Notes: a model not told the origin generated them from the sequence alone. Positions 14,144-21,935 are shown, numbered from the stretch's first letter. The stretch: DNA of 28,069 nt from an uncultured Oribacterium sp. (GCA_934270345.1 CAKQPT010000028.1:1-28069), one strand, 5' to 3'. Made by a program: numbers and translations.

Positions 14144-16679
14144 ATACATGAAGGAAAACACGAAGCAGCGCATCTGGAGCCTGGCGCTCGCCCTGCTCCT
14201 GTGCTTCTTCGTTTTCCCGGTGGCGACGGCGCTCAACATCAGCACGATCTTCCGCCCGGAGAACCTGAACAGCAGCGGACTCCCGGCGGAGCTCGCACTG
14301 GCGCAGGCGCAGCAGGACTTTACCCGCGAAATGCTGCGGGTCTACTCGATGAAGGGTGGCGCGCTCGCATTCATGCTGACGCTCGCCGCGGTGGTGCTGG
14401 CGGCCTCCGGCTTCGCGTACCTGCACTCGAAAAAGAAGACGGATTTCTACCACAGTCTCCCGATCCGGCGCGAGATGCTGTACGCGGTGACCTGCCTCAA
14501 CGGCTTTCTCTACATGGCCGTCGCCTACATTGGCTTCCTGACGATCGCCGCCGTCATGATCCGCGCGAAAGGCGTGCCGTTCGACTGGGGCAGCCTGTAC
14601 CTCGCGAGCGTCGAGCACCTGTGCTTCTTCGCCCTCGTGTACATGACCGCAATTATGGCAATGCTGCTGACCGGTAATCTGGTGGTGGGCCTGCTGGGTA
14701 CCGGCGTGCTTTTCAGCTGGGGCCCGGTGATCTGCATGACGATCTCGGCGTATTTTTCGGAGTATTTCACGACCTTTTACGGCGACGACAGTTTTCTGCT
14801 GGCGCTCAGTGAGCGGACCTCCCCGGTTGCCTGGTATGTGGAGGCGTGCATGTCTTCGCAGCCTGGCCGTATGGCGCTGGGCGCGCTGATCATGGCAGCC
14901 GTGCTGTTTGTGCTCGGTATGCTCCTCTATCGTCGGCGCCCGTCCGAGGCAGCCGGCCACGCGATGGCCTTCCCGATCACGGAGCCGATTATCCGCTTCC
15001 TGATCGTCGTCCCGTCGTCGCTCCTGCTCGGCGCGATGTTCCACTCGATGATGTATGAGGATGGCTGGACCGTGTTCGGCCTCGTCTGCGGACTCCTCCT
15101 CGTGAGCTGCATCATCGAAATCATTTACCACTTCGATTTCAGAAGCCTGTTTGCGCATAAGCGGCAGCTCCTCGTGAGCGCGGTCTTCGTCGGCGTCGTC
15201 TTCGTGATCTTCCGCTTCGACCTCTTCGGCTACGACCGCTACCTGCCGGCGACGGAGAAGCTCGCGTCCGGCGGTATCTACTGCGACCTCCTCGATCCGG
15301 AGGCGACGAGCCAGTACCACTCGACGGTGGAATATACCGAGGGCTGGTATGGCGTGACGTTTGACGCGATGCCGTCCTCGACGCTGGCGGGTCAGATGCA
15401 GATCTCGGACGATCAGGGGCTCGAACTCCTCCATACGATCGCAGCACAGGGTGTGCATGATGCGACTGAGGCACGGGACCGCTTTCTGCGGGGCCACGGG
15501 CGCTACTATGAGGTCGAGGAGGACGATCCGGCGTTTCATAACGTCACGATCGCATGGCACCTCCGGAACGGTCGGACCGTCTACCGCAGCTATCTGGTCA
15601 ATGTCTCCGGCGTGAGAACAGCGCTCGAGGCGGTCTATGATCTCGACGCCTACAAGACGGCGATGTATCCGGTACTGTCGCTGACTGCGGACGACGTCGC
15701 CGGCATCAACTATAAGGAAGAGGACGAATGCAGCCACGTGAAGCTCGCCGGAGCCGACACGAAGGCGGCGCGCACAGCGGGCGACAGCACGGGTCTCGGG
15801 AAGGAAGCCGGCAGCAGCGTGACAGACGCAGCGGGCGATCACATTGGCCCAGGCGGAAGTGCGGACAGCATGAAGGCGGCGCTGCTTGCGGCGTACCAGG
15901 AGGAGCTGAAGGCGCTGAGCAGCGAGACCAGAACGCGCGAGATGCCGATTGCGGAGATTCAGTTCAAGACGAACGAGAATCAGGCGCTCATCCAGAAGCT
16001 GCGCGACGAAGGTGGCAACTACACGCTCTTCAACCACTATTACTACTACCCGATCTACCCGTCCTTCACGAAGACCATCGCGCTTCTCCGGGCGTGCGGC
16101 ATCGAGGTCGGCGGGATGGTGACGCCGGAGAAGACCGCGAGCATCACGCTCTCGTATCAGGGCGTCGCAGTTTCAGAAGATGAGATGGCCCCGGCGGATA
16201 CGGCGCTCGGCAAGCGCCAGAGGAAGTACCTGAGTGACGACCGTCGTGCGATGCTGACCGTGACGGACCCGGAACAGATTCAGGAAATCCTCGCGGCATC
16301 CACCTCCTGCTCCGTCACCTCCCTGAACCCGCTCATGGAAACGGACGGCGGCATGGGAATCGACGTGGATATGAAGCAGTCGGATGCGAAGTATGGCGTG
16401 AACGTGGATCAGCTGAAGAGCAGCGATGCGGCGGCTGGCACGGATGAAGAGGCGCTCGAGGATGCTGATGCTGACGAGCTGGATGCGTTCGATGACAGTG
16501 ATATGTTCGATGATGACATGTTTGATGACGATGACGTGTACGATCTGGAAGAAGACGAGGAAGTCGAGGACGAGGATCCTGGCTCCTTCTCGAGAAGATT
16601 CTACTACGGACAGATCCCGCAGTTCGTCATGGATGAATTCGGCCTCACGCCGGAAATTATGGAGAAGAATAAAGCGTGA
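14118..16679 (+). CDS. Large ABC transporter permease with long extracytoplasmic region and acidic tail
   Basis: This 853-residue protein has about seven to eight membrane helices in residues 15-370: an early FALALLL-type helix, then VVLAASGFAYL, FLTIAAVMI, the AIMAMLLTGNLVVGLL pair, and the last near FVGVVFVIFRFDLFG. The rest, about 480 residues, is soluble and probably outside the cell. It resembles Lachnospiraceae permeases that carry a DUF6449-type C-terminal domain. Two low-complexity inserts stand out. One is rich in Gly/Ala/Ser (about 550-590). The other is a strongly acidic run of Asp/Glu near 775-820. Two ABC subunits of this kind with a YtrA repressor often respond to cell-wall-active compounds, but this is inference. 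A terminator follows at 16761. Confidence 0.85.
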   Translation: MTSKSLFFKYMKENTKQRIWSLALALLLCFFVFPVATALNISTIFRPENLNSSGLPAELALAQAQQDFTREMLRVYSMKGGALAFMLTLAAVVLAASGFAYLHSKKKTDFYHSLPIRREMLYAVTCLNGFLYMAVAYIGFLTIAAVMIRAKGVPFDWGSLYLASVEHLCFFALVYMTAIMAMLLTGNLVVGLLGTGVLFSWGPVICMTISAYFSEYFTTFYGDDSFLLALSERTSPVAWYVEACMSSQPGRMALGALIMAAVLFVLGMLLYRRRPSEAAGHAMAFPITEPIIRFLIVVPSSLLLGAMFHSMMYEDGWTVFGLVCGLLLVSCIIEIIYHFDFRSLFAHKRQLLVSAVFVGVVFVIFRFDLFGYDRYLPATEKLASGGIYCDLLDPEATSQYHSTVEYTEGWYGVTFDAMPSSTLAGQMQISDDQGLELLHTIAAQGVHDATEARDRFLRGHGRYYEVEEDDPAFHNVTIAWHLRNGRTVYRSYLVNVSGVRTALEAVYDLDAYKTAMYPVLSLTADDVAGINYKEEDECSHVKLAGADTKAARTAGDSTGLGKEAGSSVTDAAGDHIGPGGSADSMKAALLAAYQEELKALSSETRTREMPIAEIQFKTNENQALIQKLRDEGGNYTLFNHYYYYPIYPSFTKTIALLRACGIEVGGMVTPEKTASITLSYQGVAVSEDEMAPADTALGKRQRKYLSDDRRAMLTVTDPEQIQEILAASTSCSVTSLNPLMETDGGMGIDVDMKQSDAKYGVNVDQLKSSDAAAGTDEEALEDADADELDAFDDSDMFDDDMFDDDDVYDLEEDEEVEDEDPGSFSRRFYYGQIPQFVMDEFGLTPEIMEKNKA

Positions 16680-16750
16680 TGGCCTGGAAAACTGGCAGAA
16701 GAATAGAGTGTTAAAGCTGCCGGAAATCATACAGAAGCATAGAGTGTAAA
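16652..16750 (+). repeat. Degenerate tandem repeats of the permease gene's 3' end
   Basis: The last codons of the permease (GGAAATTATGGAGAAGAATA then AAGCGTGA) are echoed twice downstream at about 34-36 base steps: GGAAAACTGGCAGAAGAATA at 16686 and GGAAATCATACAGAAGCATA at 16722. Both echoes end in a stop-like GTGTTAA or GTGTAA. This looks like old tandem duplication at the gene end. Confidence 0.6.
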
Positions 16751-16760
16751 CCTGACAGAA

Positions 16761-16786
16761 GGGAAGCCCGGCGGGCTTCCCTTTTT
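16761..16786 (+). terminator. Terminator of the ytrA-ABC operon
   Basis: GGGAAGCCC (16761-16769) pairs perfectly with GGGCTTCCC (16773-16781) around a 3-base loop, followed by five Ts. Confidence 0.92.
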
Positions 16787-16841
16787 ACTGGCTTTTCTGG
16801 CAGCTATGAAAAAGAGTCATGCCGTGCCTCAGAATTCCGTC

Positions 16842-16870
16842 TTGTGTTTCGCGCGCGCTCGCAGTATGAT
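16842..16870 (+). promoter_or_regulatory. Promoter of the trpEG T-box transcript
   Basis: TTGTGT (16842-16847) and TATGAT (16865-16870) are separated by 17 bp. Transcription would start near 16877, just before the T-box stem I. Confidence 0.65.
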
Positions 16871-16876
16871 GAACGA

Positions 16877-17350
16877 AACTGAATATACTACTTTAAACCG
16901 ATGAAGCGGATATAACGTATGCAAAGGAATCTTCAGAGAGCCGGGGATGGTGAAAGCCCGGCGGTAGCACCCGCATGCAAATGGCCCGCCGAGGGCGTGA
17001 TCAAAGAGCGAGAAGTTTTCATCAGAAAACTTCGACCGATATGGCACAATCTCTGATTGTGTTCCGAAGGAATTGACGAAGGTCCTTCCTTGGGACCGAG
17101 TCAACCTATCATATCATACTCGAGTATTTCACGACGTGAGGCATACGTCAGTTGCCATGGATATGTTTGTATCCAGTTAAGCGCACAGGCAGAGAAGAAA
17201 CGCCGGAAGTCAGAACTTCCTGAAGCCGAGAACCATGAGAATTCCGAAAGCTTCGCCCTTTCTCCTCGCTGTGAATCAAGGTGGCACCGCGACTGAGAAA
17301 GTTCAATCGTCCTTGATGAAACGTAGATCGTTTCATCAGGGACTTTTTTA
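16877..17350 (+). promoter_or_regulatory. tRNA-Trp T-box leader
   Basis: The T-box signature AAGGTGGCACCGCG is at 17278-17291 and is followed by a terminator. Stem I spans about 16885-16995 and has the typical AGAGAGCCGGGGATGGTGAA distal part (about 16935-16955). GTATGC and GCATGC frame the specifier loop. The specifier reads UGG (16982-16984), the Trp codon. The antiterminator bulge UGGC would pair with a tRNA ending GCCA, as expected for bacterial tRNA-Trp with discriminator G. Uncharged tRNA-Trp would favour the antiterminator and allow trpE transcription. About 280 bases with several extra hairpins lie between stem I and the antiterminator, more than usual. The only other content of the 16680-17470 gap is listed separately. 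Confidence 0.92.
17309..17349 (+). terminator. T-box-controlled terminator before trpE
   Basis: GTCCTTGATGAAAC (17309-17322) pairs with GTTTCATCAGGGAC (17330-17343) over 14 bp with one wobble pair, around a 7-base loop, followed by six Ts. It begins 18 bases after the T-box sequence, so it is the alternative to the antiterminator. Confidence 0.93.
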
Positions 17351-17360
17351 TTGCCGCTGA

Positions 17361-17441
17361 AGTTTATGGGGTCTGACCCCATAAACTCGAGTTTAGAAAA
17401 ACTTTATGAAAATTCAATGGGGTCAGACCCCATTAAATTTT
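17361..17441. repeat. Two palindromic repeats with core ATGGGGTCnGACCCCAT
   Basis: The first unit, 17361-17387, is a perfect 13-bp inverted repeat (AGTTTATGGGGTC, T, complement). The second, 17409-17441, has AATGGGGTC/GACCCCATT extended outward by AAAATT/AAATTTT. They lie between the T-box terminator and the trpE ribosome binding site. The core is a widespread palindromic repeat in bacterial genomes; these copies are probably an inserted pair. Confidence 0.8.
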
Positions 17442-17470
17442 CGGGAGGCCGGTTAAGAAAGGAGTACATT

Positions 17471-18937
17471 ATGATGATCAGACCATCACTCGAGGAGGTT
17501 CGGGCGTATGCGGCGCAGGGCGAGTACCGCCGTGTGACGGTGAGTACGGAGATTCTGTCAGATCTGTATACACCGATGCAGGTGCTGCGGAAGCTGAAGA
17601 ATGTTTCCGACCACTGCTATCTGCTGGAGTCGGCGGAGGCGCAGGAGAAGTGGGGCCGCTATACCTTCCTGGGCTTCGATCCGACGATGGAGATCACCTG
17701 TCTCGACGGGCACATGAAGGTCGGGGCGCTGCCCTTTGACACGAAGGATCCGGGCGCGACGATCCGCCAGATCCTGCAGGAATACCGTTCGCCGCGGCTT
17801 CCGTTCCTGCCGACATTTGCCGGTGGTCTCGTCGGCTACTTCTCCTACGATTATCTGAAGTACGCCGAGCCGTCGCTCCGTCTGGACGCCGAGGACACGG
17901 AGCATTTCAAGGATGTGGATCTGATGCTCTTTGATAAGGTCATCGCCTTCGACAACCTGAAACAGAAAATTATCCTGATCGTCAGCATTGACCTCGCAGA
18001 AGCGGAAAGCGCATACCGGAAGGCCGAGCGGGAGCTCGAGAATCTGATCCGCCTGATCCGGGACGGCGCGGAGAAGGAGGAGCCGGCAGGCGCGCTTCGT
18101 TCCGAATTCCGGCCGCTTTTCGACGAGTCGCAGTACTGCGCGATGATCGAGCGGGCGAAGCACCACATCCACGAGGGCGACATCTTCCAGATCGTGCTGT
18201 CGAATCGTCTCGAGGCGGACTACGAGGGCAGCCTTCTCAACTGCTACCGCATGCTGCGGACGCTCAATCCGTCGCCGTACATGTTCTACTTTTCGGGCAC
18301 GGATGTCGAGGTCGCGGGTGCGTCGCCGGAAACCCTCGTGAAGCTCGAGGACGGCGTGCTGCACACCTTCCCGCTCGCGGGGACACGGCCGCGCGGCAAG
18401 ACACCGGCGGAGGATGCGGCGCTCGAGGCAGAGCTGCTGCAGGATGAGAAGGAGCTCGCGGAGCACAACATGCTGGTGGATCTCGGCCGCAACGACATCG
18501 GAAAGATCGCGAAGTTCGGCACGGTGGAGGTCGAGCGCTACCATGAGGTCCTCCATTTTTCACACGTCATGCATATTGGCTCCACGGTACGCGGTGAAAT
18601 CCGTCCGGATCTGGACGCGCTCAATGCTGTCGACTCGATCCTTCCCGCAGGGACGCTGTCAGGCGCACCGAAGATCCGCGCGTGCCAGCTGATCAACGAC
18701 CTCGAGAACAACAAGCGCGGCATCTATGGTGGGGCGATCGGCTATATCGACTTCAGCGGAAACCTGGATACCTGCATCGCGATCCGCATCGCATATAAGA
18801 AAAACGGTAAGGTCTTCATCCGGAGCGGCGCCGGTATCGTGGCGGATTCGGTGCCGGAGAAGGAGTACCAGGAGTGCATCAATAAAGCGAAGGCCGTGGT
18901 GACGGCACTGGAGGAAGCGAATGATTTTACTGATTGA
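17471..18937 (+). CDS. trpE: Anthranilate synthase component I
   Basis: This 488-residue protein converts chorismate to anthranilate, using ammonia supplied by TrpG, the first committed step of tryptophan synthesis. The ATG at 17471 lies 6 bases after AAAGGAG; a longer reading frame from 17351 would run through the palindromic repeats and is rejected. The N-terminal LLESAEAQEKWGRYTFLG block (51-68) includes the Trp feedback-binding LLES motif. The chorismate-binding domain has SPYMFYF, GASPETLVKL, PLAGTRPRGKT, LVDLGRNDIGKIA, then AGTLSGAPKIRA and GGAIGYIDFSGNLDTCIAIR. It overlaps trpG by 17 bases and is controlled by the upstream tRNA-Trp T-box. The LLES motif and the T-box argue against a pabB identity. 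Confidence 0.97.
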   Translation: MMIRPSLEEVRAYAAQGEYRRVTVSTEILSDLYTPMQVLRKLKNVSDHCYLLESAEAQEKWGRYTFLGFDPTMEITCLDGHMKVGALPFDTKDPGATIRQILQEYRSPRLPFLPTFAGGLVGYFSYDYLKYAEPSLRLDAEDTEHFKDVDLMLFDKVIAFDNLKQKIILIVSIDLAEAESAYRKAERELENLIRLIRDGAEKEEPAGALRSEFRPLFDESQYCAMIERAKHHIHEGDIFQIVLSNRLEADYEGSLLNCYRMLRTLNPSPYMFYFSGTDVEVAGASPETLVKLEDGVLHTFPLAGTRPRGKTPAEDAALEAELLQDEKELAEHNMLVDLGRNDIGKIAKFGTVEVERYHEVLHFSHVMHIGSTVRGEIRPDLDALNAVDSILPAGTLSGAPKIRACQLINDLENNKRGIYGGAIGYIDFSGNLDTCIAIRIAYKKNGKVFIRSGAGIVADSVPEKEYQECINKAKAVVTALEEANDFTD

Positions 18938-19487
18938 TAATTACGACAGTTTTTCTTTTAACCTGTATCAGATGGTGGGCGCGATCGAGCCGGACATCCG
19001 GGTGATTCGAAACGATGAGCTGACGGTTGCGGAGATCGAGGCGCTGGCACCGGAGAAGATCATCATCTCACCGGGGCCTGGTCGCCCGGCGGATGCGGGT
19101 GTCTGCGAGAAGGTCGTGAAGAAGCTTCGGACGAAGATTCCGATCCTCGGTGTATGTCTCGGCGAGCAGGGCATCTGTGAAGCCTATGGCGCGACGGTCG
19201 GCTACGCGAAGGAGCTCATGCACGGCAAGCAGTCGCTCACGAAGATCGACACGACGAGCCGCATCTTCGCAGGACTCCCGGAAAAGGTGCTCGTCGCGCG
19301 GTATCACTCGCTGGCCGCGGAAGCCGACACGATTCCGGAAAGCCTGAAGATCATCGCGCAGACAGAAGACGGCGAGGTCATGGCCGTCGAGGACATCGAC
19401 TACCCGGTCTTCGGCCTGCAGTTCCACCCGGAATCCATCATGACCCCGGACGGCGCGCAGATGCTCCGGAATTTCATCGAGTTGTAG
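18921..19487 (+). CDS. trpG: Anthranilate synthase component II, glutamine amidotransferase
   Basis: This 188-residue class I amidotransferase releases ammonia from glutamine for TrpE. It has the DNYDSFSFNL start, the SPGPGRPADAG oxyanion region (50-60) and the nucleophile Cys79 in GVCLGEQ. His169 and Glu171 in FHPES complete the triad. The family usually reads GVCLGHQ at the nucleophile; here the His is Glu, a non-catalytic position. The start lies inside the trpE end (17-base overlap), typical of coupled trpEG. The other trp genes do not follow; a terminator and a convergent toxin-antitoxin pair end the unit. Confidence 0.96.
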   Translation: MILLIDNYDSFSFNLYQMVGAIEPDIRVIRNDELTVAEIEALAPEKIIISPGPGRPADAGVCEKVVKKLRTKIPILGVCLGEQGICEAYGATVGYAKELMHGKQSLTKIDTTSRIFAGLPEKVLVARYHSLAAEADTIPESLKIIAQTEDGEVMAVEDIDYPVFGLQFHPESIMTPDGAQMLRNFIEL

Positions 19488-19540
19488 GCACGTTTCCTGT
19501 GTTTTTGACATGTCATGCCTGATTTTGGGACTTTATAAAC

Positions 19541-19585
19541 AAAATGTCCTTGATGAAACTCTTTGCGTTCCATCAAGGACATTTT
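19541..19585. terminator. Bidirectional terminator between trpG and the antitoxin gene
   Basis: AAAATGTCCTTGATG (19541-19555) pairs with CATCAAGGACATTTT (19571-19585). The flanking A and T runs allow it to work on both strands. Its left arm and loop length match the T-box terminator at 17309. Confidence 0.9.
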
Positions 19586-19597
19586 GATACATATAAT

Positions 19598-19918
19598 CTA
19601 CGCTTCAACTTTTACAAACGGATATTCTTCTGTCAAATTTCTGTTTCTTTCCATCATGCTCAGAATACGACTGGATGAACCAGCCGGATGATTCACGCCA
19701 GCTTCCCAGGATTCTACAGTCTTAACCGAAACCCCCAGGTATTCTGCAAAAAGCTTTTGGGACATCCCTGTTTCGTGCCGAATCGCCTTTACCTCCTGAG
19801 CTGTATAACTTTTCACCGGTGTAATCATCACCGTACGGCGGGGAAGCGTTTTGATTTTTCGCGCATCATCGATGGCCTCATCAAGACCAGCCATGATGCT
19901 GTTAAATACACTACTCAT
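19598..19918 (-). CDS. HTH-type antitoxin, HigA/RelB-like partner
   Basis: This 106-residue protein has a short N-terminal arm (residues 1-35) and then an XRE/Cro helix-turn-helix: TAQEVKAIRHETGMSQKLFAEYLGVSVKTVESWEAGVNHPAGSS fits the HTH_3 pattern. Such HigA2-type proteins bind and neutralise a RelE-fold toxin and also repress the operon. The gene lies after the toxin gene with a 4-base ATGA overlap (19915-19918), the toxin-first order of HigBA systems. It converges on trpG and shares a terminator with it. Confidence 0.9.
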   Translation of the reverse strand: MSSVFNSIMAGLDEAIDDARKIKTLPRRTVMITPVKSYTAQEVKAIRHETGMSQKLFAEYLGVSVKTVESWEAGVNHPAGSSSRILSMMERNRNLTEEYPFVKVEA

Positions 19919-20283
19919 TCGTGAACTCCTCCTATTTTTAATTCTTCAAGCAGAATGCTTAAACGTTTCTTGATTTCATTTCTCTCTGCTTTTGAGAGAT
20001 TTTCTTTTTCATTTTTAGGAAAAGCGGTGATTAAATAGACTGTATCCAAGCATATAAAATCGACATAGCAGACTCTGGCACTTCCGCTTTTCCCTCTTCC
20101 TTCGTATGCAAATCTCATTTTTCGAAGCCCGCCGGTTCCCTCCATCACGGGACCGATATCGGGACGCTGTAATATCAGAAGCTCCAGCTGCCGAAGGTCT
20201 TCGTCGTCAAATCCCAGATTTTTCCACTGCTTCGTAAATTCTGCGGTTTGAATGAATGTTCTTGCAATTTCACGTTCAAACAT
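19915..20283 (-). CDS. RelE/HigB-type toxin
   Basis: This 122-residue protein has an AGGAGG site before the ATG. The core carries GTGGLRKMRFAYEGRGKSGSARVCYVDF, the RelE-family pattern around the active site, then DTVYLITAFPKNEKENLS. Members cut mRNA on the ribosome when the antitoxin is degraded. The Arg and Lys residues of this strand pair are present. The usual GKSGGxRV reads GKSGSARV here, a mild change. Together with the next gene it forms a complete type II toxin-antitoxin pair with its own promoter. Confidence 0.9.
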   Translation of the reverse strand: MFEREIARTFIQTAEFTKQWKNLGFDDEDLRQLELLILQRPDIGPVMEGTGGLRKMRFAYEGRGKSGSARVCYVDFICLDTVYLITAFPKNEKENLSKAERNEIKKRLSILLEELKIGGVHE

Positions 20284-20378
20284 TTAGCCTCCTCTTACAA
20301 AATAGATTTTACCCTATTCAATAGTAGATTTCAACCGAAAAGGTCTGGTTGTATTCGGGTATGTAAATTCGATATGTT

Positions 20379-20417
20379 TATACTACTAAGTATAGCATAT
20401 TTCTTGTGTAAAAGCAA
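20379..20417 (-). promoter_or_regulatory. Toxin-antitoxin promoter with overlapping palindromic operator
   Basis: On the minus strand, TTGCTT (20412-20417) and TATACT (20389-20394) are 17 bp apart, and TG one base before the -10 makes it extended. The -10 is one half of the perfect palindrome TATACT-TAGT-AGTATA (20379-20394), the expected place for antitoxin binding. The remaining sequence of the 20284-20666 gap holds only this region and the terminator at 20512. Confidence 0.7.
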
Positions 20418-20511
20418 ACAGATGTTCTACTTACTCCTGCAGGCATACTTTTATTTTGAAGCGTTTACAGTGCCTGCGGTGCCCGAGTAACGCCCTGTAA
20501 GATCAAAAGTC

Positions 20512-20552
20512 AACAACGCCCGGAAGCCATCGTGGCTTCCGGGCGTTGTTTT
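20512..20552. terminator. Perfect 18-bp hairpin terminator after the regulator gene
   Basis: AACAACGCCCGGAAGCCA pairs perfectly with its complement (20533-20550) around a 3-base loop. Ts follow on the plus strand; on the minus strand the exit reads GACTTTTG. It lies about 115 bases past the stop of the GntR/LacI regulator. Confidence 0.85.
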
Positions 20553-20666
20553 ATACATACATGGGTTTGGATTGAAAAGGGGATTCTGAGGAAGTCTGCT
20601 TTCTTTCGGCAGGTTGCCGAAGAGAAGGACAGACGCCCGTCAGTGGCCTGCATTCTGGTGGATTCT

Positions 20667-21749
20667 TCAGCTCCGTAAGTCCCGTACCGTATCGCCGTGG
20701 GCGACTTCGACTGGGGCGAGGACCTTCACCGGGAGACAGTTTCCGCTGCCGAGCTGCCACAGCATATGCATCACGGTAGCTTCGGCGATCGCCTCGATGT
20801 GGGTTTCGATGGAGGTGATGCGCGGACTCACGAGGTTGTAGTAACCGAGATTATCGTAGCCGATCACGCTGACATCGTCCGGGACGGAGAGGCCGACCTT
20901 TTTGATGGCGTTGATCGCACCGGTCGCCAGTCGATCGTTGAAGGCGAAGAGCGCGGTTGGGTGGTTGTCTCTGTGCGTGCTGAAATAATCATAGCAGATG
21001 CTTTCGGCAGCGCCATAGAGCCAGGAATCGCTTTGCAGAATCCGGTCTGCCGGAATCTCGATGCCCTCCTCACGGAACGCCTGGAGAACACCGGCCATAC
21101 GTGCCTGGTTGCTGACATAGCTTCGGATACCGGCGAGCAGCGCGACATCGGTGTGTCCCTGCTCGATGAGATAGCGACCGGCGAGGTAGGCGCCCCGACG
21201 GTTGTCGGAGAGAATCGACGGCAGCTGGGCAGAAACACTGTTCACCAGCACCGCCGGGATCTTATGGCTGACCGCATAGTCCATATGCTTCTGTGCGACA
21301 TTGCTGACGAAGACGATGCCGGAGATGCCCAGCGCGACGATCTTATCCGCGATACTGTCACTTTCGTCCAGGGTGGTGTAAATCAGCGAGCATCCGTTAT
21401 TCTGGAAATCCCGCTCCAGGAGATTAAACAGAGAAGCATAGAATGGCTCGGTGATGATATTTCCCTTCGGAAGGAAAAATCCGATGTTTTTGTTCGTAGT
21501 GACCTGTGCCGGCTCGGATGCGGTCGCGGTACTGCTGAGCACCACTGTGCCCTTGCCCGCACACTTTTCAATCAGGCCCTCATCGGCCAGCATCTGCATC
21601 GCCTTTCGCAGGGTGCTGCGGTTGACATCATACTGCGTCGCCAGCGTCTGCTCGGTCGGGAGCAGGCTGCCGACCGGATACGCGCCGGTCTGGATCCCCT
21701 CCTTGATGTCATCATATATCATGGAATATCGAAATTTCTCTTTGCTCAT
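20667..21749 (-). CDS. GntR-type DNA-binding/LacI-type sugar-sensing hybrid regulator (AraR-like)
   Basis: This 360-residue protein has a GntR winged helix at residues 1-70 (YSMIYDDIKEGI, GSLLPTEQTLATQYDVNRSTLRKAMQML, KCAGKGTVV). A LacI/periplasmic-binding effector domain follows (about 85-355: NIGFFLP, GISGIVFVSN, VLVNSV, DNRRGAYLAGRYLIEQGHTDVALLAG, TALFAFNDRLATGAINAI, VSVIGYDN). AraR of Bacillus has this build and senses a sugar. The likely targets are the divergent alcohol dehydrogenase and TRAP operons beside it, though this is inference. Between its start and the dehydrogenase stop lies a hairpin without a T-run. Confidence 0.93.
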   Translation of the reverse strand: MSKEKFRYSMIYDDIKEGIQTGAYPVGSLLPTEQTLATQYDVNRSTLRKAMQMLADEGLIEKCAGKGTVVLSSTATASEPAQVTTNKNIGFFLPKGNIITEPFYASLFNLLERDFQNNGCSLIYTTLDESDSIADKIVALGISGIVFVSNVAQKHMDYAVSHKIPAVLVNSVSAQLPSILSDNRRGAYLAGRYLIEQGHTDVALLAGIRSYVSNQARMAGVLQAFREEGIEIPADRILQSDSWLYGAAESICYDYFSTHRDNHPTALFAFNDRLATGAINAIKKVGLSVPDDVSVIGYDNLGYYNLVSPRITSIETHIEAIAEATVMHMLWQLGSGNCLPVKVLAPVEVAHGDTVRDLRS

Positions 21750-21882
21750 CTCTGTCCTGTCTTCTCTGGTTTATCTGTCTGAAAAGTATAAACATGCCAG
21801 TATTTCCATTCTGACATGTTTGTGCGTTTTATGCAATTGATGTTTTCGGCCAATGCTTCCGGCATCACAACATCGCTTCGCA

Positions 21883-21918
21883 CTGCCGTGATGGCACCGG
21901 AACATCCGGTGCCGGCAG
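21883..21918 (-). other. Hairpin between the dehydrogenase and regulator genes
   Basis: GGCACCGG/CCGGTGCC around a 5-base loop, with an outer CTGCC/GGCAG arm. It has no T-run on the minus strand, so read-through into the regulator gene, or a role in mRNA stability, is possible. Confidence 0.5.
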
Positions 21919-21935
21919 GCGGTGTAGAAGGGAGA

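Noticed and set aside
14133..16037. A 634-codon open frame on the minus strand opposite the ABC permease
   Set aside because: Its composition (Arg, His, Glu, Ala-rich) is that of a shadow frame; the plus-strand permease has membrane helices, overlap with the ATPase gene and a terminator.
17157..17180. A short leader peptide (M-D-M-F-V-S-S) within the T-box region that could act in attenuation
   Set aside because: It has no tryptophan codons and no well-spaced ribosome binding site, and the T-box explains the control.
17351..17470. A 40-residue N-terminal extension of TrpE
   Set aside because: The extension would be translated from the palindromic repeats, while the ATG at 17471 has a good ribosome binding site and gives the normal length.
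19541..19585. Remnant of a second T-box after trpG
   Set aside because: Only the terminator-like hairpin resembles a T-box part; there is no AAGGTGGCACCGCG-type sequence before it. It is reported as a related terminator instead.
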